DNA from: Proteobacteria bacterium UBA3588
GTDB taxonomy: Bacteria > Pseudomonadota > Gammaproteobacteria > Thiohalomonadales > Thiohalomonadaceae
Length of the DNA stretch: 9,862 nt
Direction of reading: 5' to 3'
Assembly: GCA_002376325.1 (NCBI GenBank)
Contig: DFMR01000144.1
Span: 1-9,862 of the forward strand
Both the position numbers and the translations under genes were made by a program. A model generated the notes under the pieces. The model was not told where the DNA came from. It saw only the letters and a list, made by a program, of their open reading frames with translations, and did not search any database. Positions 1 through 6,172 of this stretch are shown here, in pieces. How positions within the stretch are numbered: position 1 is the first letter of the stretch; each line of letters opens with the position of its first letter.

Positions 1-49
1 GACAACCGGAATCACAATCCGGGACTCTACCAACTGAGCTACGCCCACC
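1..49 (-). tRNA. tRNA-His (GTG), 3' part cut off by window edge
   Basis: Read on the minus strand, this is the 5' part of a tRNA: a seven-base acceptor strand starting at 48, a D arm with GCTCAGTTGGTAGAG, and an anticodon stem-loop with anticodon GTG at 13-15. The base before position 1 is G (at 49), which fits the extra G-1 that marks histidine tRNAs. The variable region, T arm and CCA end lie outside the window. It is the last of three tRNAs seen in one minus-strand transcript. More tRNAs (often Leu) may follow, but that is inferred from related genomes. Confidence 0.95.
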
Positions 50-69
50 ATTGAAACTGTCGTACTGCA

Positions 70-88
70 GGCTCCCGTTACGGGAGCC
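70..88 (-). other. Hairpin between tRNA-Arg and tRNA-His
   Basis: A perfect inverted repeat with an 8-bp stem (GGCTCCCG / CGGGAGCC) and a three-base TTA loop lies in the 48-base spacer between two tRNAs. No T-run follows on the minus strand, so it does not look like an intrinsic terminator. It more likely folds in the polycistronic precursor and affects cutting by RNases, or shields the CCA end of tRNA-Arg. The function is inferred. Confidence 0.6.
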
Positions 89-97
89 GCCGGGGTT

Positions 98-174
98 TGG
101 CGCGCCCGGCAGGACTCGAACCTGCTACCCTCGGCTTAGAAGGCCGATGCTCTATCCGGATGAGCTACGGGCGC
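98..174 (-). tRNA. tRNA-Arg (TCT)
   Basis: This is a complete tRNA on the minus strand. The acceptor strand GCGCCCG (174 down to 168) pairs with 102-108, the discriminator base is G, and the CCA end is encoded (98-100). The anticodon is TCT (138-140), reading the rare arginine codons AGA and AGG. The T loop has the usual GGTTCGAGTCC. It closely resembles E. coli argU in its acceptor and anticodon arms. It lies between tRNA-Pro and tRNA-His in the same transcript. Confidence 0.97.
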
Positions 175-225
175 CGGAAGGCCGAGTCCGCATATCGTAT
201 AGAAAAACGTCTCGTTTATCGAGTT

Positions 226-302
<77 letters not shown>

Positions 303-342
303 AGATTCAGGAACCAGCGCCCGCGCGCCTGAGACGCGCGAA

Positions 343-378
343 GCCGGCGATAATACGCGGCGTCCCCCGCTTCGTCAA
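343..378 (-). promoter_or_regulatory. Promoter of the tRNA-Pro-Arg-His operon
   Basis: On the minus strand, TTGACG (378-373) and TATTAT (355-350) are separated by exactly 17 bases, close to the sigma-70 consensus. The bases after the -10 element are very GC-rich (CGCCGGC), the kind of discriminator known from stable-RNA promoters that respond to ppGpp and growth rate. The start site should lie near 343, giving a leader of about 40 bases before tRNA-Pro. Growth-rate control is inferred from the discriminator. Confidence 0.8.
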
Positions 379-419
379 CGCCTGCCGCAACGCTACGGCA
401 CCGCTGCGGAACGCCGCCC

Positions 420-428
420 AGTATACCA
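420..428 (-). promoter_or_regulatory. Possible second upstream promoter of the tRNA operon (extended -10)
   Basis: The minus strand reads TGGTATACT, which is a TGn motif joined to TATACT, a good extended -10 element. A GC-rich stretch (GGGCGGCG) follows. No recognisable -35 box lies at the expected distance, as is common for extended -10 promoters. Transcription from here would reach tRNA-Pro through a leader of about 110 bases. Tandem promoters are common for tRNA operons, but this one rests on a single motif. Confidence 0.35.
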
Positions 429-454
429 AATATGTGTCCGATAGGCGGTTCACC

Positions 455-484
455 TTGGCGTCCGACGAGGTGGCGTGCGAAAAT
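455..484 (+). promoter_or_regulatory. Candidate folD promoter
   Basis: TTGGCG (455-460) and GAAAAT (479-484) are separated by 18 bases; each matches its sigma-70 consensus at four of six bases. The start site would be near 491, leaving a 5' leader of about 28 bases before the folD ATG at 519. It is the best plus-strand candidate in the spacer shared with the divergent tRNA promoter, but it is weak. Confidence 0.3.
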
Positions 485-518
485 AGGCGCCTTTCCACGC
501 ACGACGTCACGGATACCC

Positions 519-1367
519 ATGAGCGCTAAGATTATCGACGGCAAGGCCACCGCTGCGCAGCTCCGCCAGGAGATCAAACAACGCGTAGACAAGCGTGTAG
601 CGCGCGGCGAACGCGCGCCCGGCCTCGCCGTCATCCTGGTGGGCAACAACCCGGCATCCGAGGTCTACGTCGCCCACAAACGCAAGGACTGCGCCGAGGT
701 GGGATTTAACTCCCTGGCCTATGACCTGGCGGCCGACGCCACGCAGGAAAAACTGCTGGCGCTTATCGCCGAACTCAACGCCAATCCGGAAGTGGACGGC
801 ATACTGGTGCAACTGCCGTTGCCGCAGCACATCGACTCGCATGCCGTGATCGAGGCGATCGCCCCGGCCAAGGATGTGGACGGCTTCCATCCCTACAACG
901 TCGGCCGTCTCGCCCTGCGCATGCCGCTGCTGCGGCCCTGCACGCCGTTCGGCGTGATAAAGCTGCTGGAGACCACCGGCATCGAGCTGGCCGGCAAGGA
1001 CGCGGTGGTGGTAGGCGCCTCCAATATCGTCGGCCGCCCGATGAGCCTGGAGCTGCTGATGGCCGGTTGCACCGTCACCACCTGCCACAGCCGCACCCGC
1101 GACCTGGCCGCCCATGTGGCGCGCGCCGAAGTGCTGGTGGTGGCCGTCGGCCGTCCCGAGTTCGTGCCCGGCGACTGGATCAAACCGGGTGCGGTCGTCA
1201 TCGACGTGGGTATGAACCGCCTCGCCAACGGCCGCCTGGCCGGCGACGTCGCCTTCGACAGCGCCAAGGAACGCGCCGGCTGGATCACGCCGGTACCCGG
1301 CGGCGTCGGTCCGATGACCCGCGCCATGCTGCTGCACAACACCCTGGACGCGGCGTCGCGCGCCTAA
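519..1367 (+). CDS. folD: Bifunctional methylene-THF dehydrogenase / methenyl-THF cyclohydrolase
   Basis: FolD interconverts 5,10-methylene-, methenyl- and 10-formyl-tetrahydrofolate with NADP(H) in the cytoplasm, supplying one-carbon units for purines and initiator formyl-Met. The 282-residue protein has the family's usual length. Visible motifs are VGNNPASEVYVAHKRKDC (42-58) with catalytic Lys54 and Tyr50, VQLPLP (97-102) with Gln98, KDVDGFHP with Asp121, the dinucleotide-binding GASNIVGRPM, and the C-terminal PVPGGVGPMTRAML. The Tyr50, Lys54, Gln98 and Asp121 positions equal those of the E. coli enzyme. The ATG at 519 (MSAKIIDGK) is chosen because the family begins there; the open frame extends 29 codons upstream without family similarity. 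The Shine-Dalgarno is weak. folD beside tRNA-Pro-Arg-His is an arrangement known in Pseudomonas. Confidence 0.98.
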   Translation: MSAKIIDGKATAAQLRQEIKQRVDKRVARGERAPGLAVILVGNNPASEVYVAHKRKDCAEVGFNSLAYDLAADATQEKLLALIAELNANPEVDGILVQLPLPQHIDSHAVIEAIAPAKDVDGFHPYNVGRLALRMPLLRPCTPFGVIKLLETTGIELAGKDAVVVGASNIVGRPMSLELLMAGCTVTTCHSRTRDLAAHVARAEVLVVAVGRPEFVPGDWIKPGAVVIDVGMNRLANGRLAGDVAFDSAKERAGWITPVPGGVGPMTRAMLLHNTLDAASRA

Positions 1368-1490
1368 ACCACCGACCGCAGGTCATTCCCAAGAGAGACC
1401 CGATTACCACCGGCGTCGCAACGGCCCACGCCCGGCTTGGCCGCCGCTCGCGCATCTCCCGATAACCCGACAGCATGGGTAACCGCCATC

Positions 1491-2210
1491 ATGCAGACAG
1501 AAGTCGTCGATAGCATTGCCGAGCACCACGAGCGGCGTAACGCTGCGATCGTGCAGGAGCTGAGCGCCCGCGGCTGGTCGATCAGCGAAGATTATTTTTC
1601 CGCGCAAGAGGTCGCCATGCTATGCGCCGAATGCCAGGTACGCTGGAGCGGCGGCGACTTCCGCCATGCCGGCGTCGGCCGCGGCGCCGAATTGAAGATT
1701 CGCCCCGAACTACGCGGCGACCACGTCTACTGGCTCGACCCGACCATCCCCGACACACCGCAACAGCAGAAATACTTCGGCGCGCTGGAGCGGCTGCGCC
1801 ACGCGATCAATGGCGAACTGTTCCTGGGCCTGTTCGACTACGAGGCGTTCTTCGCCGTCTACCCACCCGGGCGTTTCTACAAAAAGCATCTCGATCGCTT
1901 CCGCGGCAACGAAAACCGATTCGCCGACAGCATATCGACGCGGCCCCAAAACGCCGTCAGCGCTAGCGCCATGGACGGCGACGGCCAAAGAACCGTCACC
2001 TGCGTGCTCTATCTTAATGACGACTGGAAGGCGGCGGACGGCGGCCAACTGCGCCTCTACCTCGACGCGGCAGGGGAAGGTCCCTATCTCGACGTGCCGC
2101 CGCGGGCAGGGACACTCGCGGTCTTCATCACCGCAGGGCGTTGGCACGAGGTGCTACCGGCCACACGCGAGCGTATGAGCCTCACAGGTTTCTTTCGTAC
2201 CCGGGCCTGA
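1491..2210 (+). CDS. 2-oxoglutarate/Fe(II)-dependent oxygenase, prolyl 4-hydroxylase-like
   Basis: The 239-residue cytoplasmic protein has the complete metal site of the 2OG oxygenase family. HLD gives His133 and Asp135, and RWHEVLPATRERMSL gives His219 and the 2OG-binding Arg228, nine residues on as in human PHD2. YPPGRFYKKHLDRF (124-137) and TCVLYLNDDW (170-179) match the bacterial SM-20/PHD-like group. A Pseudomonas member of that group (PPHD) is known to hydroxylate a proline of elongation factor Tu; the same substrate here is inference. About 23 residues (144-166) between the HxD strand and the next core strand look like an insertion relative to the short homologues I know. The ATG at 1491 is preferred; a TTG at 1437 would add 18 residues of unlikely sequence. 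The gene lies 123 bases after folD on the same strand and converges with the next gene. Confidence 0.88.
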   Translation: MQTEVVDSIAEHHERRNAAIVQELSARGWSISEDYFSAQEVAMLCAECQVRWSGGDFRHAGVGRGAELKIRPELRGDHVYWLDPTIPDTPQQQKYFGALERLRHAINGELFLGLFDYEAFFAVYPPGRFYKKHLDRFRGNENRFADSISTRPQNAVSASAMDGDGQRTVTCVLYLNDDWKAADGGQLRLYLDAAGEGPYLDVPPRAGTLAVFITAGRWHEVLPATRERMSLTGFFRTRA

Positions 2211-2270
2211 AGCCTCCCGTCCGAACCGGACACCCGCCCCTGATCTTGCCGCCAATGCATGGTCACGGAT

Positions 2271-2297
2271 GGCGCTGACAAGCGCCTCAGGCCGTTT
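2271..2297 (+). terminator. Weak possible terminator after the 2OG oxygenase
   Basis: In the 87-base gap between convergent genes, GGCGCT-GACA-AGCGCC forms a perfect 6-bp stem with a four-base loop. A TTTT run follows only after eight further bases (2294-2297). The stem is stable, but the T-run is short and displaced, so this may be a weak terminator or only a hairpin. Confidence 0.3.
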
Positions 2298-3146
2298 TCA
2301 GTGGGAGTGGGGCGCGCTGCGAATCAATCGTTTCGCACTGACGGAAAGCACAGGTACCGCCAACCGCTGCAACTGACGATTGAGCGCCAGGGGTTTGAGC
2401 AGCATGGTCGCGGCCATGTCGAAGGGATAATGGCGTTGCATCCGTCCGTGGATATGCAGGCGGTACTCACCATAGGCGGCAACGGCATCCGTTCCCGGGG
2501 AAGCCGTGTCGCAGACACTGCGGAAGGCGTACCAGGCATCTTCATTGTCGATCTCGGCGATGCGTCCCCACAGGGTGCGGAGTATCTGGGTGCGCCGCAG
2601 CCCTTCGGCGTCGCGATAGCGTTTGAAGTGCTGAAAGAAATGGCCATAGTGACTGACCTCGTCAGTGCGTATCAGCGACGTCAACTGACGCAGTACCGGT
2701 TCGTCGGTCAGATCGCGGATCATGGTGTAGATGGTGGCGGTGCCGGTTTCCACCACGCAGCGCGCCGCCAACTCCAGACCGCGAGTCGGCCCCAGCAGTT
2801 CCGGCTTGCACAACGGGGCATAGGCGCGACGGAACGATTCATAGCTGGCGACCCAGTCGAAGTCGGGCCACGCCGCCTCGACATAGCGGCGCAACGCCGC
2901 TCCGTGTTGCAGTTCTTGCGGCTCCCATTCGTGCCGTAACCATTCGGTCACCGCCTGATCGCCCTGGTAGTATTCGAGGAGCCCGCGCGTATACAGGTCG
3001 CTGGTGATCTCGACAAAGGAGGCGCTGGCCAGAAAATAGAACAGGTCGACGTCGTCGGCCACGCGTTCGCGCTCGATCCGCTCGAACGGCAATTCGTCCA
3101 CAAACCAGCGCAGTACAGCGCCGGGAGAACCGTAACGGCTTGCCAT
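2298..3146 (-). CDS. Ferritin-like diiron protein, acyl-ACP desaturase-like fold
   Basis: I do not recognise a named family, but the 282-residue protein shows the full ligand pattern of a four-helix diiron site: Glu46 (FVEITSDLY), E78-L-Q-H81, Glu133 (CVVETGTATIY) and E163-V-S-H166. Order and spacing (32, 3, 52, 30, 3) resemble the acyl-ACP desaturase/AurF branch of the ferritin-like superfamily. Such proteins use O2 to oxidise a C-H or N-H bond; the substrate cannot be read from the sequence. There is no signal peptide. The ATG at 3146 is chosen because GAGGTG lies just upstream at good spacing. The frame stays open to a GTG at 3278, which would add 44 basic residues with no Shine-Dalgarno that I noticed. 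It lies 168 bases downstream of the yeaD-like gene, same strand, and converges with the 2OG oxygenase. The fold call is fairly safe, the activity is not. Confidence 0.75.
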   Translation of the reverse strand: MASRYGSPGAVLRWFVDELPFERIERERVADDVDLFYFLASASFVEITSDLYTRGLLEYYQGDQAVTEWLRHEWEPQELQHGAALRRYVEAAWPDFDWVASYESFRRAYAPLCKPELLGPTRGLELAARCVVETGTATIYTMIRDLTDEPVLRQLTSLIRTDEVSHYGHFFQHFKRYRDAEGLRRTQILRTLWGRIAEIDNEDAWYAFRSVCDTASPGTDAVAAYGEYRLHIHGRMQRHYPFDMAATMLLKPLALNRQLQRLAVPVLSVSAKRLIRSAPHSH

Positions 3147-3314
3147 TACCCACCTCGCAAAGGTCCGTTTGATATGGGTTCGGGCGATCAGCCGCACACT
3201 CCGACCAAACCCGGCCGAATTGTGCGACAGTCGCTCTAACAGCATAGACCGCGAAAGCGCCCAAAAATATCCGTCCACCTCCGCGACGGCGTCGGGGTAC
3301 GATGTTGCCGGGTA

Positions 3315-4217
3315 TTACAGCGGCGCGCTGCCGTAGATGGCCGTGAGGCGATGCTGATCGCCGGGCGCCAGCGTGCGTACGTCGTCCGCGGCGTTGGCAG
3401 TCTCGACACATAGCATACCGGTCCAGCCATCGGGCCCAAAATCGCCCATGCTGTCGGCCTTGTCCCGCCACGGGTTCCACACTACCGTGGAGCGGCTGCC
3501 GCTGCTCTCTATGACGATACGGCGTTTCAGCGCCGGGTCCCTGATTTCGCAGCGGTTACCGGTGGCGAGGTAGATGCGGTCGGTCTCGCCGCCAAAGGTG
3601 AGCGCGCCGCGCTGGCGCTGATGCCGGCCGCCGTCAACCTTATCGATATAGTCGCAGCCGTCGAGACCATCGACGACGACTCGCCGGACGTCGCCGACCC
3701 GGAAATAGGTGTGCAAAGCCTGACCGAGGCTGAACGGCTCGCCGCCGCTGTTGCTGGTCAGCAGTTCCACGGACAATTTCGCGCCAACGGTAACGATGTT
3801 GCGCACATCCGACGGGTAGGCCCATTGGGCACGGGTCGCGGCGCTCTGCATCAGCTGGAATTCGAGACGGGTGGAGCCGTCGGATTGCGCAACCACCTGC
3901 ACCGCCCGCCAGGGCACGGTCCGTGCAAAGCCGTGACCGGGCAGCTGCGGATTGTCGGCATGGGGACCGAACCACGGCCAGCACACCGGCACCCCGCCGC
4001 GCACCGATTTGCCGGCGGCGAATTTCGCCAGCGGACTCAACCAGATGAGCGGTTCCTCGCCGCGCCGCTGGTAGCTCAATACCTGGGCGCCCTGCAACGC
4101 GATGCTGGCTTGCGCATGGACATTATTCACCTCGACCACCGCCAGTCCGCCGGGACCGGCCACGAACCGCACGCCCGCCGCACCGAAATCACGATTCAAC
4201 CGCTGGATGTCGCTCAT
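3315..4217 (-). CDS. yeaD: D-hexose-6-phosphate mutarotase / aldose 1-epimerase family protein
   Basis: The 300-residue protein belongs to the YeaD branch of the galactose mutarotase superfamily, cytoplasmic beta-sandwich enzymes that interconvert alpha and beta anomers of glucose-6-phosphate and related sugars. Visible landmarks are LQGAQVLSY (41-49), WLSP (59-62), RGGVPVCWPWFGPH (73-86), HGFAR with His95, ALHTYF with His169, and CVETANA with a glutamate near 272, matching the two histidines and general-base glutamate of the family. ATG at 4217 follows GGAG at six bases. The gene is divergent from the 55-residue ORF and upstream of the diiron protein gene. The 168-base gap to the latter leaves open whether the two are cotranscribed. 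Function as a mutarotase is likely; substrate preference is inferred from family membership. Confidence 0.9.
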   Translation of the reverse strand: MSDIQRLNRDFGAAGVRFVAGPGGLAVVEVNNVHAQASIALQGAQVLSYQRRGEEPLIWLSPLAKFAAGKSVRGGVPVCWPWFGPHADNPQLPGHGFARTVPWRAVQVVAQSDGSTRLEFQLMQSAATRAQWAYPSDVRNIVTVGAKLSVELLTSNSGGEPFSLGQALHTYFRVGDVRRVVVDGLDGCDYIDKVDGGRHQRQRGALTFGGETDRIYLATGNRCEIRDPALKRRIVIESSGSRSTVVWNPWRDKADSMGDFGPDGWTGMLCVETANAADDVRTLAPGDQHRLTAIYGSAPL

Positions 4218-4232
4218 CTTCCGCTCCGCTCT

Positions 4233-4248
4233 TGGTATGAAATTCGCA
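4233..4248 (+). promoter_or_regulatory. Sigma-54-like motif upstream of the 55-residue ORF
   Basis: TGGTATGAAATTCGCA carries the GG-N10-GC core of -24/-12 promoters (GG at 4234-4235, GC at 4246-4247), with the TGG and GCA ends intact but departures from TGGCAC and TTGC. Transcription would start near 4260, about 90 bases before the small gene. One such match can occur by chance, and no enhancer-binding site is evident. Confidence 0.2.
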
Positions 4249-4333
4249 ACACGCTACCCAAACCCGGGGCGCGCCACAAGATTGACATTAAACGAAAGCG
4301 GGAACCGGACGATATCTGTATTGCAGGCGCGTC

Positions 4334-4341
4334 GAGGAGGA
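4334..4341 (+). promoter_or_regulatory. Strong Shine-Dalgarno of the 55-residue ORF
   Basis: GAGGAGGA lies seven bases before the ATG at 4349. This is close to a perfect anti-16S match at optimal spacing and the strongest ribosome-binding site I noticed in the window. It is the main reason to accept the short ORF that follows as a gene. Confidence 0.75.
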
Positions 4342-4348
4342 TACGACC

Positions 4349-4516
4349 ATGACCTATGAAGAGTATCTTGAGCAGCTTGAGCAGAACGCGGACTGCTGCG
4401 ATGAGCGGCTGGAGCGCCTGCACAAGCAGCAGACGGTCAATCCCAATCCGCAGAAAATCCGGGACGAGGCGACGTTCCGCCTGCTGGCCGTCGCGGGGTT
4501 GGGCGGCAGCTATTAA
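4349..4516 (+). CDS. Small hypothetical protein, 55 residues, Cys-Cys pair
   Basis: I do not recognise this protein. The 56-codon frame runs ATG to TAA after a near-perfect Shine-Dalgarno. The N-terminal half is acidic and helix-prone with regular Leu, Glu and Gln (MTYEEYLEQLEQ, then DERLERLHKQQ) and holds adjacent cysteines at 16-17. A Pro/Asn-rich hinge (NPNPQK, 31-36) leads to a second predicted helix (ATFRLLAVAGLG). No signal peptide is seen. It is divergent from yeaD and convergent with cysS, so it should be its own transcription unit. The adjacent cysteines could bind metal or form a disulfide, but that is speculation. The open frame, codon use like its neighbours and the ribosome site support a real gene. 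Confidence 0.65.
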   Translation: MTYEEYLEQLEQNADCCDERLERLHKQQTVNPNPQKIRDEATFRLLAVAGLGGSY

Positions 4517-4583
4517 GCACTACGGCGCGACCCCAGACAAACCACATATATCGCAATGTTATTATCGGACGGCGCCCGCCCCT

Positions 4584-5993
4584 TCAGAGACGGCGCCAGG
4601 TGGTGCCGCCCGCGCCGTCTTCCAGCACGATGCCCTGCTGTTTCAGTTCGTCGCGAATGCGATCCGATGTGCTCCAGTCCTTGGCCTGGCGTGCTGCGAG
4701 GCGCTGCGCGATCAACAGGTTGATCGCCTCGTCGGCCAGACCGTCTCCAGCCGAGTCCCCCTGGAGGAAGGCCTGCGCGTCGCGCTGCAACAGACCAAGC
4801 ACACCGGCCAGCCGCCGCAACAGCGCGCCATGCGCGGCGGCGGCGACGTCATCGGCGGCACGCAGGCGGTTGGCTTCGCGCGCCAACTCGAACAGCACAG
4901 CCAGCGCTTCCGGGGTGTTGAAATCGTCGTCCATCGCCCCATAAAAACGCCCGGCATAATCGCCCATCGCCTCGTCGGCCGACGCCGGCAACACCAGACC
5001 ACGCAGTGCGGTATAGAGACCGGTCAAAGCGTTCTTGGCATTATCCAGGTGCTGGTCGGAGTAGTTGAGCGGACTGCGGTAGTGGCTGCTGAGGATAAAA
5101 TAGCGCACCACCTCGGGATCGTATTTTTTCAGTACCTCGCGGATGGTGAAGAAGTTGCCGAGGGACTTGGACATCTTCTCGTTGTCCACCCGCACGAAAC
5201 CGTTGTGCAGCCAGTAGTTGACGAACTTGCAGCCGCAGGCGCCCTCGGATTGGGCAATCTCATTCTCATGGTGCGGAAACTGCAGATCGAGGCCGCCGCC
5301 GTGAATATCGAAATGGCTGCCCAGGGCCTGGGTCGACATCGCCGAACATTCGATATGCCAGCCGGGACGGCCCGCGCCCCATGGCGACTGCCACGACGGC
5401 TCGCCCGGTTTTGCCGCTTTCCACAGCACAAAGTCGAGAGGGTCGTCCTTGGACTCGTCCACCGCCACGCGCTCGCCGGCGCGCAGATCCTCGATGTTCT
5501 TGCCGGAAAGCCGGCCGTACGACTCGAACCGGCTGACATCGTAATAGACATCACCGTTGGCGGCCGCATAGCCGTAGCCGCGCTCCACCAGCGCAGCGAT
5601 CATATCGATGATCTCCTGGATGTGCAGCGTGGCGCGCGGCTCCTGATCGGGACGCCGCACGCCAAGGGCGTCGGCATCCTCGTTCATGAAACCGATGAAG
5701 CGCTCCGTGAGCGCGGTAAACGGCTCGCCGTTCTCGTTGGCGCGCCTGATGATCTTGTCGTCGATGTCGGTAATGTTGCGCACGTAGGTCACATGTTCAT
5801 CACCGTAGATCCTGCGCAGGTAGCGGTTCACAACGTCGAACACCACCAGCACCCGTGCGTGGCCGATGTGGCAATAGTCGTACACCGTCATACCGCAGAC
5901 GTACATGCGCACGCGCTGCGGATCGATGGGACGGAACGGCTCCTTGCGCTTGGTCAGATTGTTGGTGACCTGCAGATTGTGCTGATACATCAT
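4584..5993 (-). CDS. cysS: Cysteinyl-tRNA synthetase
   Basis: CysRS is a class I synthetase that charges tRNA-Cys with cysteine in the cytoplasm. The 469-residue protein is nearly the usual size. Signatures are CGMTVYDYCHIGH (33-45, HIGH at 42-45), the zinc ligands Cys33, Cys216, His241 and Glu245 (in WHIECSAM and FPHHENEIAQ), and KMSKS at 273-277. The C-terminal helical and anticodon-binding parts end in TTWRRL. The start is one of two adjacent ATGs (5993 or 5990) about ten bases after AAGGG; a TTG at 6011 is in frame but overlaps that site. The gene is divergent from the cyclophilin operon, as in E. coli. A GACGGCGCC direct repeat (4568-4576, 4589-4597) spans its end. Confidence 0.98.
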   Translation of the reverse strand: MMYQHNLQVTNNLTKRKEPFRPIDPQRVRMYVCGMTVYDYCHIGHARVLVVFDVVNRYLRRIYGDEHVTYVRNITDIDDKIIRRANENGEPFTALTERFIGFMNEDADALGVRRPDQEPRATLHIQEIIDMIAALVERGYGYAAANGDVYYDVSRFESYGRLSGKNIEDLRAGERVAVDESKDDPLDFVLWKAAKPGEPSWQSPWGAGRPGWHIECSAMSTQALGSHFDIHGGGLDLQFPHHENEIAQSEGACGCKFVNYWLHNGFVRVDNEKMSKSLGNFFTIREVLKKYDPEVVRYFILSSHYRSPLNYSDQHLDNAKNALTGLYTALRGLVLPASADEAMGDYAGRFYGAMDDDFNTPEALAVLFELAREANRLRAADDVAAAAHGALLRRLAGVLGLLQRDAQAFLQGDSAGDGLADEAINLLIAQRLAARQAKDWSTSDRIRDELKQQGIVLEDGAGGTTWRRL

Positions 5994-6065
5994 CACTGTC
6001 TTACCCTTCAAGGCGTTCGCCGCGGTCCGTCACCGGCCGTTGGCCGACGGCGGGCGTAGCCGCGC

Positions 6066-6094
6066 ATGGTAGCGGAAAACGGCGTCCGGCTAAA
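6066..6094 (-). promoter_or_regulatory. Candidate cysS promoter
   Basis: On the minus strand, TTTAGC (6094-6089) and TACCAT (6071-6066) are 17 bases apart, matching three and four of six consensus bases. The spacing and position, with a leader of about 65 bases before the cysS ATG, are reasonable, but the boxes are poor. This is the best minus-strand candidate I found there. Confidence 0.25.
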
Positions 6095-6132
6095 GACGCG
6101 GGAGCCAACGCCTTCTGCCGCCGCGCGCCAGC

Positions 6133-6141
6133 TGTTATCAT
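6133..6141 (+). promoter_or_regulatory. Extended -10 promoter of the ppiA-ppiB-lpxH operon
   Basis: TGTTATCAT combines a TGn motif (6133-6135) with TATCAT (6136-6141), five of six bases of the -10 consensus. No good -35 box lies 16-18 bases upstream, as allowed for extended -10 promoters. The start site would be near 6148, giving a short leader with the Shine-Dalgarno AAGGGG (6158-6163) nine bases before the ATG at 6173. Confidence 0.55.
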
Positions 6142-6172
6142 GGCGCCTCACTCAACTAAGGGGAAAAACACC

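Noticed and set aside
175..225. Hairpin CTCG-ATAAA-CGAG followed by ACG-TTTTT on the minus strand between tRNA-Pro and tRNA-Arg
   Set aside because: The 4-bp stem is too weak to call an intrinsic terminator, and stopping there would cut off the downstream tRNAs.
507..1337. 276-codon open frame opposite folD
   Set aside because: It is His/Gly/Ala-rich shadow coding antisense to folD, without motifs or a ribosome-binding site.
2259..2939. 226-codon plus-strand frame opposite the diiron protein gene
   Set aside because: The minus strand encodes a protein with complete metal-ligand motifs; the plus frame has no recognisable feature.
4282..4310. Sigma-70 promoter built on TTGACA at 4282-4287
   Set aside because: The hexamer at 17-base spacing is CCGGAC, which is not a -10 element; the nearest AT-rich hexamer is too far away.
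3621..4352. 243-codon plus-strand frame opposite yeaD
   Set aside because: It is a shadow of the yeaD-like gene and also overlaps the start of the better-supported small gene.
4568..4597. GACGGCGCC direct repeat and GGCGCC inverted repeat at the end of cysS as a terminator
   Set aside because: The stem is only six bases with a long loop and no T-run follows on the minus strand, so I do not call a terminator.
4356..6059. 567-codon open frame on the plus strand opposite cysS
   Set aside because: It is antisense to a certain cysS gene, its translation is low-complexity with no family motifs, and such long shadow frames are usual in high-GC codon patterns.
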